Part shown: piece after piece, positions 52,716-62,630 of the stretch | Layout: the number at the start of each line of letters is the position of its first letter | Position numbering within the stretch: the first letter of the stretch is position 1 | Assembly: GCF_030063335.1 (NCBI RefSeq) | Contig: NZ_JASISW010000024.1 | Span: 21,690 to 85,689, forward strand | Reading direction: 5' to 3' | From: Rhodococcus sp. G-MC3 | GTDB taxonomy: Bacteria > Actinomycetota > Actinomycetes > Mycobacteriales > Mycobacteriaceae | DNA: 64,000 nt | Translations under genes and position numbers: made by a program | The notes under the pieces: model-generated | The model's input: the letters and a program-made list of their open reading frames with translations, nothing else | Database searches by the model: none | Told to the model about the DNA's origin: nothing

Positions 52716-53943
52716 CGCAGACAAGGCGTCGGATCAGCAGCCGTCGCGGGCACATCTGGTGCTCCGAGAAATCTTCACCGGGGGCGCGATCATTTCGGTG
52801 CTCGCCGTTCTGCTGGCGATGATCGTCGGAGCCGTACTGATCGCCGTCACCAACGACGACGTCCAGGAGAGCGCCGGATATTTCTTCTCCAGGCCCACCG
52901 ACATGTTGTCCGCGATCTGGAACTCGGTGTCCGGTGCCTACTCGTCACTGTTCCAGGGATCGGTCTACAACTTCCGCCGACCGGGTTTCGAGAACGGCAT
53001 CAAGCCCCTCACCGAGACGCTGACGTTCGCGACGCCGCTGATCGTTGCCGGTCTCGGTGTGGCGCTTGCTTTTCGGGTCGGAATGTTCAACATCGGTGGG
53101 CGCGGCCAAATGCTCATTGCCGCAGCGTGTGCAGGCTGGGTCGGGTTTTCCCTTCAGCTTCCGGCAGGCTTGCATCTGATCCTCGCGATCGCGGCGGGTG
53201 TCATCGGCGGAGCGGTGTGGGGCGGTATCGCCGGAGTGCTCAAGGCGCGAACCGGTGCACACGAGGTGATCGTCACGATCATGCTCAACTACATCGCGTT
53301 CTACCTCGTCGCCTACCTGCTGCGTACACCGGGAGCGCTGCAGGCGCCAGGGTCCAACAACCCGAAGACCGCGGCGATCGAATCGACGGCGGTGTTCCCC
53401 AAGCTGTTCGGTGATCGGTACACCCTTCATCTCGGCTTCGTGCTGGTGATCGTCGTGACGATCGGAGTGTGGTGGGTGCTGGAGCGATCCTCGCTCGGCT
53501 TCCGATTCCGGGCCGTCGGTGAGAACCCTCGTGCCTCGAAGATCGCCGGTATCAACGTCGACCGGATGTACCTGTACGCGATGGTTCTCTCGGGCGCGCT
53601 CGTCGGACTGGCCGGAGTCGCACAGGTTCTCGGCACAGTGACCACTGGTTTCGGTGCCGACATCGACGCAGGCATCGGATTCGATGCCATCACCGTTGCA
53701 TTGCTCGGACGATCGAAGCCGTGGGGAGTGTTCTTCGCGGGCATTTTGTTCGGCGCCTTCAAAGCGGGCGGCTTCGCGATGCAGGCGGCGGAGGGGGTGC
53801 CCATCGACATCGTGCTCGTCGTGCAGTCGGTGATCGTGTTGTTCATCGCGGCACCGCCGCTGGTGCGAGCGGTTTTTCGATTACCGGCCCCCGATGCCGA
53901 GATCGCTGCCCGCGCCGATACCGCGAAGGTGGGCTCGCTGTGA
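52708..53943 (+). CDS. Nucleoside ABC importer, permease 1
   Basis: 411 residues from ATG 52708, overlapping the ATPase stop by eight bases. BPD_transp_2 type with about 8-9 membrane segments; the conserved block is ATPLIVAGLGVALAFRVGMFNIGGRGQMLIAA, and the coupling loop FRAVGENPRASKIAGINV. Forms the channel with permease 2. Overlap with the next gene (GTG at 53940) indicates coupled translation. Confidence 0.9.
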   Translation: MADADKASDQQPSRAHLVLREIFTGGAIISVLAVLLAMIVGAVLIAVTNDDVQESAGYFFSRPTDMLSAIWNSVSGAYSSLFQGSVYNFRRPGFENGIKPLTETLTFATPLIVAGLGVALAFRVGMFNIGGRGQMLIAAACAGWVGFSLQLPAGLHLILAIAAGVIGGAVWGGIAGVLKARTGAHEVIVTIMLNYIAFYLVAYLLRTPGALQAPGSNNPKTAAIESTAVFPKLFGDRYTLHLGFVLVIVVTIGVWWVLERSSLGFRFRAVGENPRASKIAGINVDRMYLYAMVLSGALVGLAGVAQVLGTVTTGFGADIDAGIGFDAITVALLGRSKPWGVFFAGILFGAFKAGGFAMQAAEGVPIDIVLVVQSVIVLFIAAPPLVRAVFRLPAPDAEIAARADTAKVGSL

Positions 53944-55202
53944 CCGTCGTGGAAGAGCAAGAGATCAGCACACCCGCCAAGAGTTGGAAAATACCGGGCG
54001 TGCTTGGTGTCGCGACGCTACTTGCTCTTGTGCTGTTCGTCTTTCGAGCAGGAGTGGGCACGACGACGTTCGGGCTGGCGAGCGAGAACGACTTCTTCCA
54101 GCTTCCCGCGGTCAGCGTGCCTGCGCGGGGAACCTGCATCGTGGTGTTCGTCGTTCTCGCTGCTGTCGCCGGTTACACGGCATGGAACGTGTTCCGCCGC
54201 GCAAGGACTCCGGCGTGGGTCCTCGCTGTGTTCGCGGTGTTGTTCGTCCTCGGGTTCCTGACGTGGGCGGCGGCGGGGGAGACCGTCCCGGTTCCCGGTC
54301 TGCTGATCGGTGCCGTCGCGCTCAGCACGCCGTTGATCTTCGGTGCGATGGGAGGCGTGATCTCCGAACGTGTCGGCGTCATCAACATCGCGATCGAAGG
54401 GCAGTTGCTCTCCGGTGCGTTCGTCAGCGCGGTCGTCGCGTCGCTGACCGGGTCGACGTACATCGCGTTGCTCGCGGCCCTCGTCGCCGGAGCGTTGACG
54501 TCATCGCTCCTGGCGATGTTCTCGATCAAGTACTTCGTCAACCAGGTCATCGTCGGAGTCGTGCTGAACGTGCTGGTGGTCGGACTGACGAGTTTCCTCT
54601 ACTCGGTGGTGCTGACGAAGAACACCGACACACTCAACTCGCCGCCACGATTCGCACGCATCGAGATTCCGCTGCTCTCGCAGATACCGGTCGTCGGGCC
54701 GGTGTTGTTTCGCCAGACGTTCATCGTCTATCTGATGTACGTCGTTGTCGCACTCGTGTGGTTCGGGCTCTTCCGAACGAAGTGGGGTCTGCGGTTGCGA
54801 GCCGTTGGCGAACATCCGCAGGCCGCGGACACCGTCGGCATCGATGTCGCCGCCACACGGTTCTGGAACGTCTGTCTGGCCGGCGCCATCGCGGGCCTGG
54901 GAGGTGCGTACTTCACACTCGGATCCGTCGGAGCATTCGGGAAGGAAATGACGGCAGGCGCAGGTTACATCGCGTTGGCAGCCGTCATCTTCGGTCGGTG
55001 GGATCCCCTGAAAGCGACGATGGCAGCGTTGTTGTTCGGTTTCGCATCCAATTTGCAGAACGTCCTCGGCATCATCGGATCGCCCGTGCCGAGCGAGTTC
55101 ATGCTGATGCTGCCCTACGTGGTGACGATCTTCGCCGTCGCCGGGTTGGTCGGGCACGTGCGTGGGCCTGCTGCAGCAGGAAAGCCGTATGTGAAATCGT
55201 GA
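53940..55202 (+). CDS. Nucleoside ABC importer, permease 2
   Basis: 420 residues from GTG 53940, overlapping permease 1 by four bases. BPD_transp_2 family, about 10 segments; LSTPLIFGAMGGVISERVGVINIAIEGQLLSGAF is the conserved core and RLRAVGEHPQAADTVGIDV the coupling loop. Cytidine deaminase and phosphorylase genes, which often follow such operons, are absent here; the catabolic deoC is 15 kb away. Purine or general nucleoside uptake is inferred. Confidence 0.9.
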   Translation: MTVVEEQEISTPAKSWKIPGVLGVATLLALVLFVFRAGVGTTTFGLASENDFFQLPAVSVPARGTCIVVFVVLAAVAGYTAWNVFRRARTPAWVLAVFAVLFVLGFLTWAAAGETVPVPGLLIGAVALSTPLIFGAMGGVISERVGVINIAIEGQLLSGAFVSAVVASLTGSTYIALLAALVAGALTSSLLAMFSIKYFVNQVIVGVVLNVLVVGLTSFLYSVVLTKNTDTLNSPPRFARIEIPLLSQIPVVGPVLFRQTFIVYLMYVVVALVWFGLFRTKWGLRLRAVGEHPQAADTVGIDVAATRFWNVCLAGAIAGLGGAYFTLGSVGAFGKEMTAGAGYIALAAVIFGRWDPLKATMAALLFGFASNLQNVLGIIGSPVPSEFMLMLPYVVTIFAVAGLVGHVRGPAAAGKPYVKS

Positions 55203-55350
55203 TGTCGGCGGCGCTGGAGCTTTCACCGGCATGAAGCCGGGAGCCTGCCAGGCTGTGCCCCAACTGACTCGTCAGTAGGGCTGATGTCCGTTGTGACGGC
55301 TTTCACTGTAAGGTTTTGGCATCTTTCCGATGTATTTTCGAAGGAGTGTC

Positions 55351-56940
55351 ATGAGCTTCAACAGCCCCTTTCCCGATGTCGAGATTCCGAATCTGAGTGT
55401 CTACGACTATCTGTTCGGGTCCATCGCGGAGGCTGACCTCGGCAAGCCCGCCCTGGTAGACGGCACCTCCGGGGATGTCACCACGTATCAGTCGCTCATC
55501 GGACAGATCGACGCAGTCGCAGGCGCGCTCGCCGCTCGTGGTCTGGGGCTCGGAGACGTCGTCGGTGTGCATTCGCCCAACGTCCCGGCCTTTGCTTCGG
55601 TGCTGCACGGCATTCTGCGCGCTGGTGGCACGGCCACCACGATCAACGCGCTCTACACGGCCGAGGACATCGCCAAGCAGCTCACCGGCTCCGGCGCGAA
55701 GTTCCTCTTCACCGTCTCGCCGCTGTACCCCCAGGCCAAGGCCGCTGCGGAGAAGGTCGGAATCCCCGACGATCACGTCATCGTTCTTGACGGCGCCGAG
55801 GGCCACCCGAGCCTGCGCGACCTGCTGACTCAGGGCGCACCGGCACCCGAGGTGTCGTTCGATCCGTCCACCCACGTCGCAGTGCTGCCGTTCTCGTCGG
55901 GCACCACCGGTGTTCCCAAGGGCGTCATCCTCACGCACCGAAATCTCGTGGCGAACGTCGCGCAGATGGAACCGCGCGTCGGTATCACTACCGACGACGC
56001 AATCCTTGCGTTGCTGCCGTTCTTCCACATCTACGGCCTGACGGTGCTCCTCAACATTGCGCTCAAACTGCGTGCGCGGCTCGTCACGATGCCGCGGTTC
56101 GAGCTGGCCGAGTTCCTGCGGATCATCGCGGACAACAAGCTGACCTATCTGTTCATCGCACCGCCGGTGGCAGTCGCGCTGGCCAAGCACCCGCTGGTCG
56201 ACCAGTACGACCTCTCCAGCGTCCACACCGTCTTCTCCGGTGCTGCTCCGCTCGACGAGGAGCTCGGCAAGGCCGTCGCGAAGCGTCTCAACACGCGGAT
56301 CCGTCAGGGTTACGGCATGAGCGAGCTCAGCCCGGTCAGCCACGCAATCCCGTTCGACCGCGACGACATGCCGCTGAGCTCCGTAGGCCTGCCGCTGGCG
56401 AACACCGTCAACAAGCTCGTCGATCCGGAAAGCCTCGAAGAGATCGAGCTGCCGACCGAGGGCCTGTCGAAGCCGGGTGAGCTGTGGGTCCAGGGCCCGA
56501 ACGTGATGGCCGGTTACCTCAACAACCCAACCGCGACCGCCGAAACCCTCGACGAGGACGGATTCCTACACACCGGTGACATCGCCGTCGTCGACGCCGA
56601 GGGCGTCGTCTACATCGTCGATCGCCTGAAGGAACTGATCAAGTACAAGGGCTACCAGGTTCCTCCGGCGGAGCTCGAAGCTCTGTTGCTGACGCACCCG
56701 GAGATCGCGGACGCAGCGGTCATCGGAGTGATCGACGACGAGGGCGAAGAGGTGCCGAAGGCCTTCGTCGTGCTGCAGGCCGATTCCACGCTCGACGAGG
56801 CGGGCGTCATCGCCTTCGTCGCCGAGCGCGTCTCGCCGCACAAGAAGGTTCGCAAGGTCGAATTCATCGAGACGGTCCCGAAGTCCGCTGCAGGCAAGAT
56901 CCTGCGCAAGGATCTGCGCGCCGCTGAATCTTCCAAGTAA
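55351..56940 (+). CDS. Acyl-CoA synthetase, 4-coumarate-CoA ligase-like
   Basis: 529 residues from ATG 55351, set by AAGGAG. ANL superfamily: P-loop SSGTTGVPKGVILTH, GYGMSELSPVSH, the hinge HTGDIAVVDAEGVVYIVDRLKELIKYKGYQVPPAE and the catalytic Lys in PKSAAGKILRKDL. It activates an aromatic or medium-chain acid as acyl-AMP then acyl-CoA. Short spacing to a tandem repeat that includes its stop, then a 16-bp terminator. Substrate not determinable from the sequence. Confidence 0.9.
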   Translation: MSFNSPFPDVEIPNLSVYDYLFGSIAEADLGKPALVDGTSGDVTTYQSLIGQIDAVAGALAARGLGLGDVVGVHSPNVPAFASVLHGILRAGGTATTINALYTAEDIAKQLTGSGAKFLFTVSPLYPQAKAAAEKVGIPDDHVIVLDGAEGHPSLRDLLTQGAPAPEVSFDPSTHVAVLPFSSGTTGVPKGVILTHRNLVANVAQMEPRVGITTDDAILALLPFFHIYGLTVLLNIALKLRARLVTMPRFELAEFLRIIADNKLTYLFIAPPVAVALAKHPLVDQYDLSSVHTVFSGAAPLDEELGKAVAKRLNTRIRQGYGMSELSPVSHAIPFDRDDMPLSSVGLPLANTVNKLVDPESLEEIELPTEGLSKPGELWVQGPNVMAGYLNNPTATAETLDEDGFLHTGDIAVVDAEGVVYIVDRLKELIKYKGYQVPPAELEALLLTHPEIADAAVIGVIDDEGEEVPKAFVVLQADSTLDEAGVIAFVAERVSPHKKVRKVEFIETVPKSAAGKILRKDLRAAESSK

Positions 56941-56980
56941 ACGGAAACTTCCAAGTAAACGGAATCATCCAAGTAACACA
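56930..56980 (+). repeat. 18-base tandem repeat spanning the acyl-CoA ligase stop
   Basis: Units 56930-56947 and 56948-56965 differ only at the last base, CTTCCAAGTAAACGGAAA; a partial third copy (CATCCAAGTAACAC) follows. Each copy has the stop TAA in the same frame, giving three successive in-frame stops. Confidence 0.88.
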
Positions 56981-56988
56981 CACGCTGC

Positions 56989-57024
56989 AGAAGGCCACCT
57001 ACTCGAACGAGTAGGTGGCCTTCT
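56989..57024 (+). terminator. Terminator after the acyl-CoA ligase gene
   Basis: 16-bp perfect stem (56989-57004 with 57009-57024), AGAAGGCCACCTACTC, loop GAAC, then TCGC. It directly follows the repeat region and precedes the next gene by 38 bases. Confidence 0.88.
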
Positions 57025-57062
57025 TCGCTATCATTTCCCGGAAATTCACTGGGGGGTGATCC

Positions 57063-57233
57063 ATGACCGAAACGATGTTGCCTGAACCACCGGATGGTCA
57101 GAGCGAGGTTCTCGAATGGTCCGGCAGTTCGTATCTGCGGATGTTGGGTCTGTTCGCGGTGGCGACAATATTGATGCTCGTGCTTGGACGCCTGGGGCGA
57201 TTCGATGGCACATCCCGTGTTGTCCGCGGGTGA
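57063..57233 (+). CDS. Small membrane protein, possibly 5' part of a frameshifted gene
   Basis: 56 codons, MTETMLPEPPDGQSEVLEW..., with one hydrophobic helix (YLRMLGLFAVATILMLVLGRLG). GGGGGTG lies upstream. The next frame (57205) starts inside its end, in a different phase. Actinobacterial proteins resembling the second frame often carry membrane helices first, so a single-base frameshift splitting one gene is plausible; two overlapping genes is the other reading. Confidence 0.5.
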   Translation: MTETMLPEPPDGQSEVLEWSGSSYLRMLGLFAVATILMLVLGRLGRFDGTSRVVRG

Positions 57234-57684
57234 GCGCTGGGTACAGCAGGGTCGTCACTGGGTGGACACTTATGATCTCGTCCGCATCAGCGTCGGGCGC
57301 CGAGGCCGTAGGCGTCGCGTTCTCCACTTCGAGGACGGTTCGGGTCGACGGATTCGCGCGTATCCGTACAAAGAAGCGCGATCGGCGAACCCGAACATGT
57401 GGAAACTCGTCCTGGCCGGAATCATGGACTCGGCGGCGTCCGGCAGGTGTGATCCGTCGACGGAAGCGGTTCGGTTGCTTGATATTCCGCGTGAGCTGGT
57501 GATCAACGAGGACTCGGTTCGACGTGCCGACCGCGAGTTCGTCTCGACCGGACTCGTGGTGATCGCACTCGGGTTGTTCGTTGTCTTTCTCGGCATCGAC
57601 TCCTCGCGAATGCTGTGGACCGCGGGCGGCGCAGCGACCGTGGTCGTCTTCGGGTTCCTGACTTACCGTGTGATTCGGCGGTAG
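57205..57684 (+). CDS. Membrane protein with PH-like domain (possibly 3' part of a frameshifted gene)
   Basis: 159 residues from ATG 57205 (MAHPVLSAGERWVQQGRHWVDTY); TTG 57184 is an alternative. A soluble basic segment (VRISVGRRGRRRRVLHFEDGSGRRIRAYPYKEARSANPNMWKLVLAGI) has the pattern of a small PH-like domain found in actinobacterial membrane proteins. Two helices near the C-terminus follow (TGLVVIALGLFVVFLGID; TAGGAATVVVFGFLTYRV). Function unknown. Confidence 0.6.
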   Translation: MAHPVLSAGERWVQQGRHWVDTYDLVRISVGRRGRRRRVLHFEDGSGRRIRAYPYKEARSANPNMWKLVLAGIMDSAASGRCDPSTEAVRLLDIPRELVINEDSVRRADREFVSTGLVVIALGLFVVFLGIDSSRMLWTAGGAATVVVFGFLTYRVIRR

Positions 57685-57723
57685 TTGGGCCACCATGCCC
57701 ACGTATTCGGGTATCAAGGACGT

Positions 57724-59199
57724 ATGGACATCACGCTCGACATTGCTCAGGGCCGGTTGCGTGGACGCAGCACCGCTGGCATCGCCTCATTTTTCGGAAT
57801 TCCGTACGCGGAAGCGCCGTTCGGTGCGCTGAGGTTCGCACCGCCAACAGCGCCACCGTCGTGGGAGGGGGTGCGAGACGCAGTCGCTCTCGGTGCGACG
57901 GCGCCCAAGATCGGCTACCGACCGCCGACCAGTGACATCCTGAGCGAGCCTGTGGTGCCCGGCGTGGATTGCTTGAACCTCAACGTATGGACCCCGGACG
58001 CCGCGGGCGCAGGTCTACCGGTGTTCGTGTGGATCCACGGCGGCGCATTCGTCAACGGCAGCAACGCTGTTCCCATCTACGACGGTGCAGCATTCGCGCG
58101 TGACGGCGTCGTCTCCGTCACTGTCAATTATCGCCTCGGCGCCGACGGGTTCGCGCGCATCGACGGTGCCCCGGCCAACCGCGGGCTGCTCGATCAGGTC
58201 GCGGCGCTCGAATGGGTACGTGACAACATCGCCTCGTTCGGCGGCGACCCCGCCCAGGTGACCGTTGCCGGGGAATCGGCAGGAGCCATGAGCGTCGGGA
58301 CACTGTTGTCGATGCCTCGGGCTCGGGGACTGTTCAAGCGGGCAATTCTTCAGAGCGGCGCTGGGCACCATGTGATTTCGGAGCCGACGGCCTTGAAGGT
58401 GTCGGCAGCGCTGGCTGAGATGCTCGGAGTGAGCGCCGACGTAGCCGGTCTCGGCGGCGTTCCGGTCGGTGCGTTCGTCGATGCCCAGCGTGACCTCGGT
58501 GATCGAATCACCGTCGAGGCACCGACCGGCGTCTGGGGCGAGCTCGCGTTCAACATGATGCCCTTCGAGCCGTACATCGACGGCGACGTGGTGCCGGACT
58601 TGCCGTACACGCGGATCGCGGCGGGGGCAGGCGCTGATGTCGACATTCTCATCGGCACCACGAGCGAAGAGTTCGCGTTCTTCCTCGTCCCTGCAGGCGT
58701 CACCGACTACATCGACCTGGATCGAGTGCGGCTCGTACTGGGAGCCTTCGGCGTCGATGCCGAGGCCGCTCTGGTTGCGTACTCCGCGCAGCTCCCGGAC
58801 GCCTCGCCGGGCGAGGTGCTGATTGCGGTGATGACCGACTGGTTCTTCCGGCTGCCCGCCGTGCGGCTTGTCGAGGCACGGAACGGGAGCGCGTTCGTCT
58901 ACGAATTCACGTGGAGATCGACCTTGTACGACGGCCGACTCGGCGCCTGCCACGCATTGGAGATTCCATTCGTCTTCGACGTGCTCGACAAACCCGAGTC
59001 CGCGCGGATCACCGGGGCGAATCCCCCGCAGAAGTTGGCTGACGAGATGCACCGGGCATGGGTCGACTTCGTATCCGAAGGCTCCCCAGGATGGGGACAG
59101 TACGGTGAGACTCGCGTGGTGAAAATGTTCGGCGAGCAGTCCGAGATCGTTGACGATCCGCGTGCGGAGACTCGGGAGTTGTGGTCGACGGTGCGCTGA
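57724..59199 (+). CDS. Type B carboxylesterase
   Basis: 491 residues from ATG 57724. Carboxylesterase/lipase family (PF00135): FFGIPYAEAP, CLNLNVWTP, oxyanion HGGAFVNG, nucleophile Ser in VAGESAGAMS, catalytic Glu probably in GTTSEEFAFF and His in GACHALEIPFVF. No signal peptide, so cytosolic. The size is close to the bacterial para-nitrobenzyl esterase class. Natural substrate unknown. Confidence 0.88.
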   Translation: MDITLDIAQGRLRGRSTAGIASFFGIPYAEAPFGALRFAPPTAPPSWEGVRDAVALGATAPKIGYRPPTSDILSEPVVPGVDCLNLNVWTPDAAGAGLPVFVWIHGGAFVNGSNAVPIYDGAAFARDGVVSVTVNYRLGADGFARIDGAPANRGLLDQVAALEWVRDNIASFGGDPAQVTVAGESAGAMSVGTLLSMPRARGLFKRAILQSGAGHHVISEPTALKVSAALAEMLGVSADVAGLGGVPVGAFVDAQRDLGDRITVEAPTGVWGELAFNMMPFEPYIDGDVVPDLPYTRIAAGAGADVDILIGTTSEEFAFFLVPAGVTDYIDLDRVRLVLGAFGVDAEAALVAYSAQLPDASPGEVLIAVMTDWFFRLPAVRLVEARNGSAFVYEFTWRSTLYDGRLGACHALEIPFVFDVLDKPESARITGANPPQKLADEMHRAWVDFVSEGSPGWGQYGETRVVKMFGEQSEIVDDPRAETRELWSTVR

Positions 59200-59373
59200 G
59201 TTCGAGCCAGCGATCTGCAGCGTCCAGCAGCACATCGCTGCGTCGTTTCGTCGAGTGGCACTTTTCTCAACCCCAGACGCGCATAGGGCACTTGACACGC
59301 CCGATAGGTCGCCACCGACGTCTACGGCCTTGCCCAGCGAGCGGCCGGCGGAACCGCGGTTATTGTCCATACC

Positions 59374-60534
59374 GTGACCTCACCGACTCAAAGGTTCGGG
59401 CTCTTCTCGATGCGCCCGCGCGACCCGGAGGAACCGCACCGCGCGGCGAGTCCGCTGGAGCTGTTCTTCGACCTCGTCTTCGTCGTCGCGGTCAGCATCG
59501 CGGCCGTGCAGCTGCACCATTCGTTGACCGAGGACCACGTCGCCGACGGCCTCGTCAGCTTTGCAATGGTGTTCTTTGCGATCTGGTGGGCGTGGATGAA
59601 CTTCACGTGGTTCGCCACCTCGTTCGACACGGATGATTGGCTGTACCGGGTACTGACGGTCGTCCAGATGGCAGGCGTACTGGTGCTCGCCGCGGGCATC
59701 GATTCGGCCTTCACCGACAAGAACTTCACCATTCTGGTGTTCGGGTACGTCGTCATGCGGGTTCCGATGGTGGCGCAGTGGATACGCGCATCGAGTTCGC
59801 CTCTGCACAAGCGCACTGCACTCACCTACGCGGCGGGCATCTCGGGAGCTCAGATTCTGTGGCTCCTCTGGTTGCTGCTGCCCCAAGGCCCGTTGCAGAG
59901 CATCGGGTTCTTGGTGCTCGCTGTTGTCGAGATGTCGATTCCGTTCATCGCGGAAAGAAACGGCTCGACGCCATGGCATCCACACCACATCACCGAACGC
60001 TATGGACTGTTCACCCTGATCCTTCTCGGCGAGTCGCTGCTTGCGTCCTCGAATGCCATCATCGAGGCGCTGAACGAGGACGCAGCACTTGCACCGCTGA
60101 TCTCGATCTCGGTCCTGACGCTCGTCGTCACTGCGAGCCTGTGGTGGATCTACTTCTGGCCACCACATCACCGGGCGATCAGTGACCTCGGAACTGCGCT
60201 GAAGTACGGCTATATCCACTACTTCATCTTCGCGGCGGCCGGTGCATTCTCGGCGGGCATCGAAGTGGAGATCGATGTGCTGACCGAACACAGTGCGCTC
60301 GGCGACGTCGCGGCGTCGTTCACCGTCACCGTCCCGATTGCAGTCTTCGTTCTCGGGGTGTGGTTCGTGGCAATTCGCCAGTACGCGGACAGAAGTGTCA
60401 ACATCGCACTGCCTCTCGGCGCTGTACTGGTACTGCTCGACCCCGTCATTCCGGTCCCGATCACTCTGACGGCGGTCGTGATGATCCTCGTCGTCGCGGT
60501 GCTCGTGGTGCGCAGACCCACTTCCACGCAGTGA
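59374..60534 (+). CDS. Low temperature requirement A (LtrA) family protein
   Basis: 386 residues from GTG 59374. The LtrA signature at the N-terminus is PLELFFDLVFVVAVSIAA, then WWAWMNFTWFATSFDTDDWLYRV. About 10-11 membrane segments; HHITERYGLFTLILLGESLLA is the second conserved block. Integral membrane protein named from a Listeria cold-growth mutant; the molecular role is not established. It precedes gpm by 45 bases. Confidence 0.9.
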   Translation: MTSPTQRFGLFSMRPRDPEEPHRAASPLELFFDLVFVVAVSIAAVQLHHSLTEDHVADGLVSFAMVFFAIWWAWMNFTWFATSFDTDDWLYRVLTVVQMAGVLVLAAGIDSAFTDKNFTILVFGYVVMRVPMVAQWIRASSSPLHKRTALTYAAGISGAQILWLLWLLLPQGPLQSIGFLVLAVVEMSIPFIAERNGSTPWHPHHITERYGLFTLILLGESLLASSNAIIEALNEDAALAPLISISVLTLVVTASLWWIYFWPPHHRAISDLGTALKYGYIHYFIFAAAGAFSAGIEVEIDVLTEHSALGDVAASFTVTVPIAVFVLGVWFVAIRQYADRSVNIALPLGAVLVLLDPVIPVPITLTAVVMILVVAVLVVRRPTSTQ

Positions 60535-60579
60535 CGGGCACGGACGCGACAAGCTCCCGATACGTGAGAAACTTTCCTC

Positions 60580-61335
60580 ATGAGTATCGGAACCTTGATT
60601 TTGCTCCGCCACGGCGAGAGTGAATGGAACGCATCGAACCAGTTCACCGGTTGGGTGGATGTCCGCCTGACGGAGAAGGGCGAGGCCGAAGGCACGCGCG
60701 CAGGCGAACTGCTGGCAGAAGCCGGTGTGCTGCCCGACGTGCTCTACACGTCGCTGTTGCGTCGCGCGATCAGCACCGCGAACATCGCGCTCGACGCCGC
60801 CGACCGGCACTGGATCCCCGTCGTCCGCGACTGGCGGCTCAACGAGCGCCACTACGGCGCGCTGCAGGGGCTCAACAAAGCCGAGACCAAGGACAAGTAC
60901 GGCGACGAGCAGTTCATGCTGTGGCGTCGAAGCTACGACACCCCGCCTCCCGCGATCGACACCGGCAGCGAATACAGCCAGGATGCGGATCCGCGCTACG
61001 CCGACCTACCGAGCGTTCCGCTGACGGAATGCCTCAAAGACGTCGTCGACCGGCTCATCCCGTACTTCGAGGAGACCATCGTCGCCGAGCTGAAGGAGGG
61101 CAAGAACGTCCTCGTCGCGGCGCATGGCAACTCGCTCCGGGCGCTGGTCAAGTACCTCGACGAAATCTCGGACGCGGACATCGCCGGACTCAACATCCCG
61201 ACGGGCATTCCGCTGCAATACAACTTCGCAGCAGGCGACGGGAAGCTCGTGCCTTCGAACCCGGGCGGAACATACCTGGACCCCGAAGCGGCGGCCGCAG
61301 GGGCGGCAGCGGTTGCGAACCAGGGCGCGAAGTAA
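60580..61335 (+). CDS. gpmA: 2,3-bisphosphoglycerate-dependent phosphoglycerate mutase
   Basis: 251 residues. It interconverts 3- and 2-phosphoglycerate in glycolysis and gluconeogenesis. The phosphohistidine motif is [10 protein letters not shown] (His11), then [15 protein letters not shown] and [17 protein letters not shown], and the second His lies in [15 protein letters not shown]. The C-terminus is Ala-rich. Same position as gpm1 (Rv0489) before senX3. Confidence 0.96.
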   Translation: MSIGTLILLRHGESEWNASNQFTGWVDVRLTEKGEAEGTRAGELLAEAGVLPDVLYTSLLRRAISTANIALDAADRHWIPVVRDWRLNERHYGALQGLNKAETKDKYGDEQFMLWRRSYDTPPPAIDTGSEYSQDADPRYADLPSVPLTECLKDVVDRLIPYFEETIVAELKEGKNVLVAAHGNSLRALVKYLDEISDADIAGLNIPTGIPLQYNFAAGDGKLVPSNPGGTYLDPEAAAAGAAAVANQGAK

Positions 61336-61454
61336 CCGGCCAGTTCGGAACAGCAGGTGAACGATCGAAGAACACTGCCAACGAGGACTATGACGACCAG
61401 GGAAATGCCTGCACCCTGCGTATGTGAGCTGTCCATCGAACGTACGATTCCGCT

Positions 61455-62630
61455 GTGAGTGTTGCATCGGCCGTACTGCTGGCTATCGCCGCGGCCTTCG
61501 TCGGCTACCTCGTCGGTGGTGTTTTGATTCCCTACCTCGCGACGCGGCATTCGGAGAGGACTGCGGCGTCGTCCGGTCTGACGATGTCGCAGGTCCTGGA
61601 CCTGATCATTCTCGCGTCGGAGAGCGGGATCGCCGTCGTCGATCGGTTCCACGACGTCGTGCTGTCGAATCCGCGCGCCGATGAGCTCGGTCTGGTGCGT
61701 AATCGACTCATCGACGATCGTGCGTGGGAAGCTGCCCAGAAGGTCCTTGCCGACGGCCACCCCGTCGAAGTCGACATCAGTTCCAAAGATCCGCGTACCA
61801 CTACCAGCCGCGACCGTATGGCAGTGCGATGCGTTGCACGACTGCTCAGCAGGGAAGACCAGCGGTTCGTCGTGCTGTTCGCCGACGACGACTCCGAACA
61901 GGTGCGGATGGAAGCGACCCGTCGAGACTTCGTCGCCAACGTCAGTCACGAACTCAAGACTCCGGTGGGCGCGATGAGCCTGCTCGCCGAGGCACTTCTC
62001 GAATCTGCCGACGATCCCGATTCGGTCCGGCATTTCGGCGGCAAAGTCGTCGCCGAATCCAAACGCCTGGGCAACATGGTGACCGAATTGATCGCCCTCT
62101 CCCGTCTGCAGGGTGCCGAGAAGCTGCCTGATCTCGAGGTCGTCGACGTCGACACCGTCGTCAACGAAGCACTCGATCGATCGAAACTGGCCGCCGAGAA
62201 CGCAGGCATCACGGTCACGACCGATCACCCCAGCGGCCTGGAGGTGCTCGGAGATCAGGCTCTCCTGGTCACTGCGCTCGCCAACCTCATCCAGAATGCG
62301 ATCGCCTACTCACCGGACGGCTCGCCGGTGTCGGTCTCGCGCGCGCTCCGCAGCAGCTGCGTCGCATTCGCGGTGACCGATCGCGGCATCGGTATCGCCA
62401 AGGAAGACCAGGAGAGGGTCTTCGAACGTTTCTTCCGCGTCGACAAAGCACGGTCGCGGGCGACCGGCGGGACAGGCCTTGGGCTTGCCATCGCCAAACA
62501 CGTCGCAGCCAACCACAACGGCAGCATCTCGTTGTGGAGCAAGCTCGGCACCGGATCCACCTTCACTCTGCAGATTCCTGCTTATTTCGAAGAAGACGAC
62601 CTCGGGTCGACAGAAGGAGAACTACAGTGA
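61455..62630 (+). CDS. senX3: Sensor histidine kinase SenX3
   Basis: 391 residues from GTG 61455. Senses phosphate limitation with the Pst/PhoU system in mycobacteria. An N-terminal hydrophobic region (two short helices, residues 4-28), a PAS-like domain (around 45-145), HisKA with His165 in NVSHELKTP, and HATPase_c with [24 protein letters not shown] and [12 protein letters not shown]. The stop codon falls in a 17-base tandem duplication. Confidence 0.95.
   Translation: MSVASAVLLAIAAAFVGYLVGGVLIPYLATRHSERTAASSGLTMSQVLDLIILASESGIAVVDRFHDVVLSNPRADELGLVRNRLIDDRAWEAAQKVLADGHPVEVDISSKDPRTTTSRDRMAVRCVARLLSREDQRFVVLFADDDSEQVRMEATRRDFVANVSHELKTPVGAMSLLAEALLESADDPDSVRHFGGKVVAESKRLGNMVTELIALSRLQGAEKLPDLEVVDVDTVVNEALDRSKLAAENAGITVTTDHPSGLEVLGDQALLVTALANLIQNAIAYSPDGSPVSVSRALRSSCVAFAVTDRGIGIAKEDQERVFERFFRVDKARSRATGGTGLGLAIAKHVAANHNGSISLWSKLGTGSTFTLQIPAYFEEDDLGSTEGELQ

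Noticed and set aside
61336..61454. Direct-repeat PHO/RegX3 box before senX3
   Set aside because: The reverse strand near 61430 resembles GTTCGAT...CTCAC, but the repeats do not match the consensus or spacing well enough.
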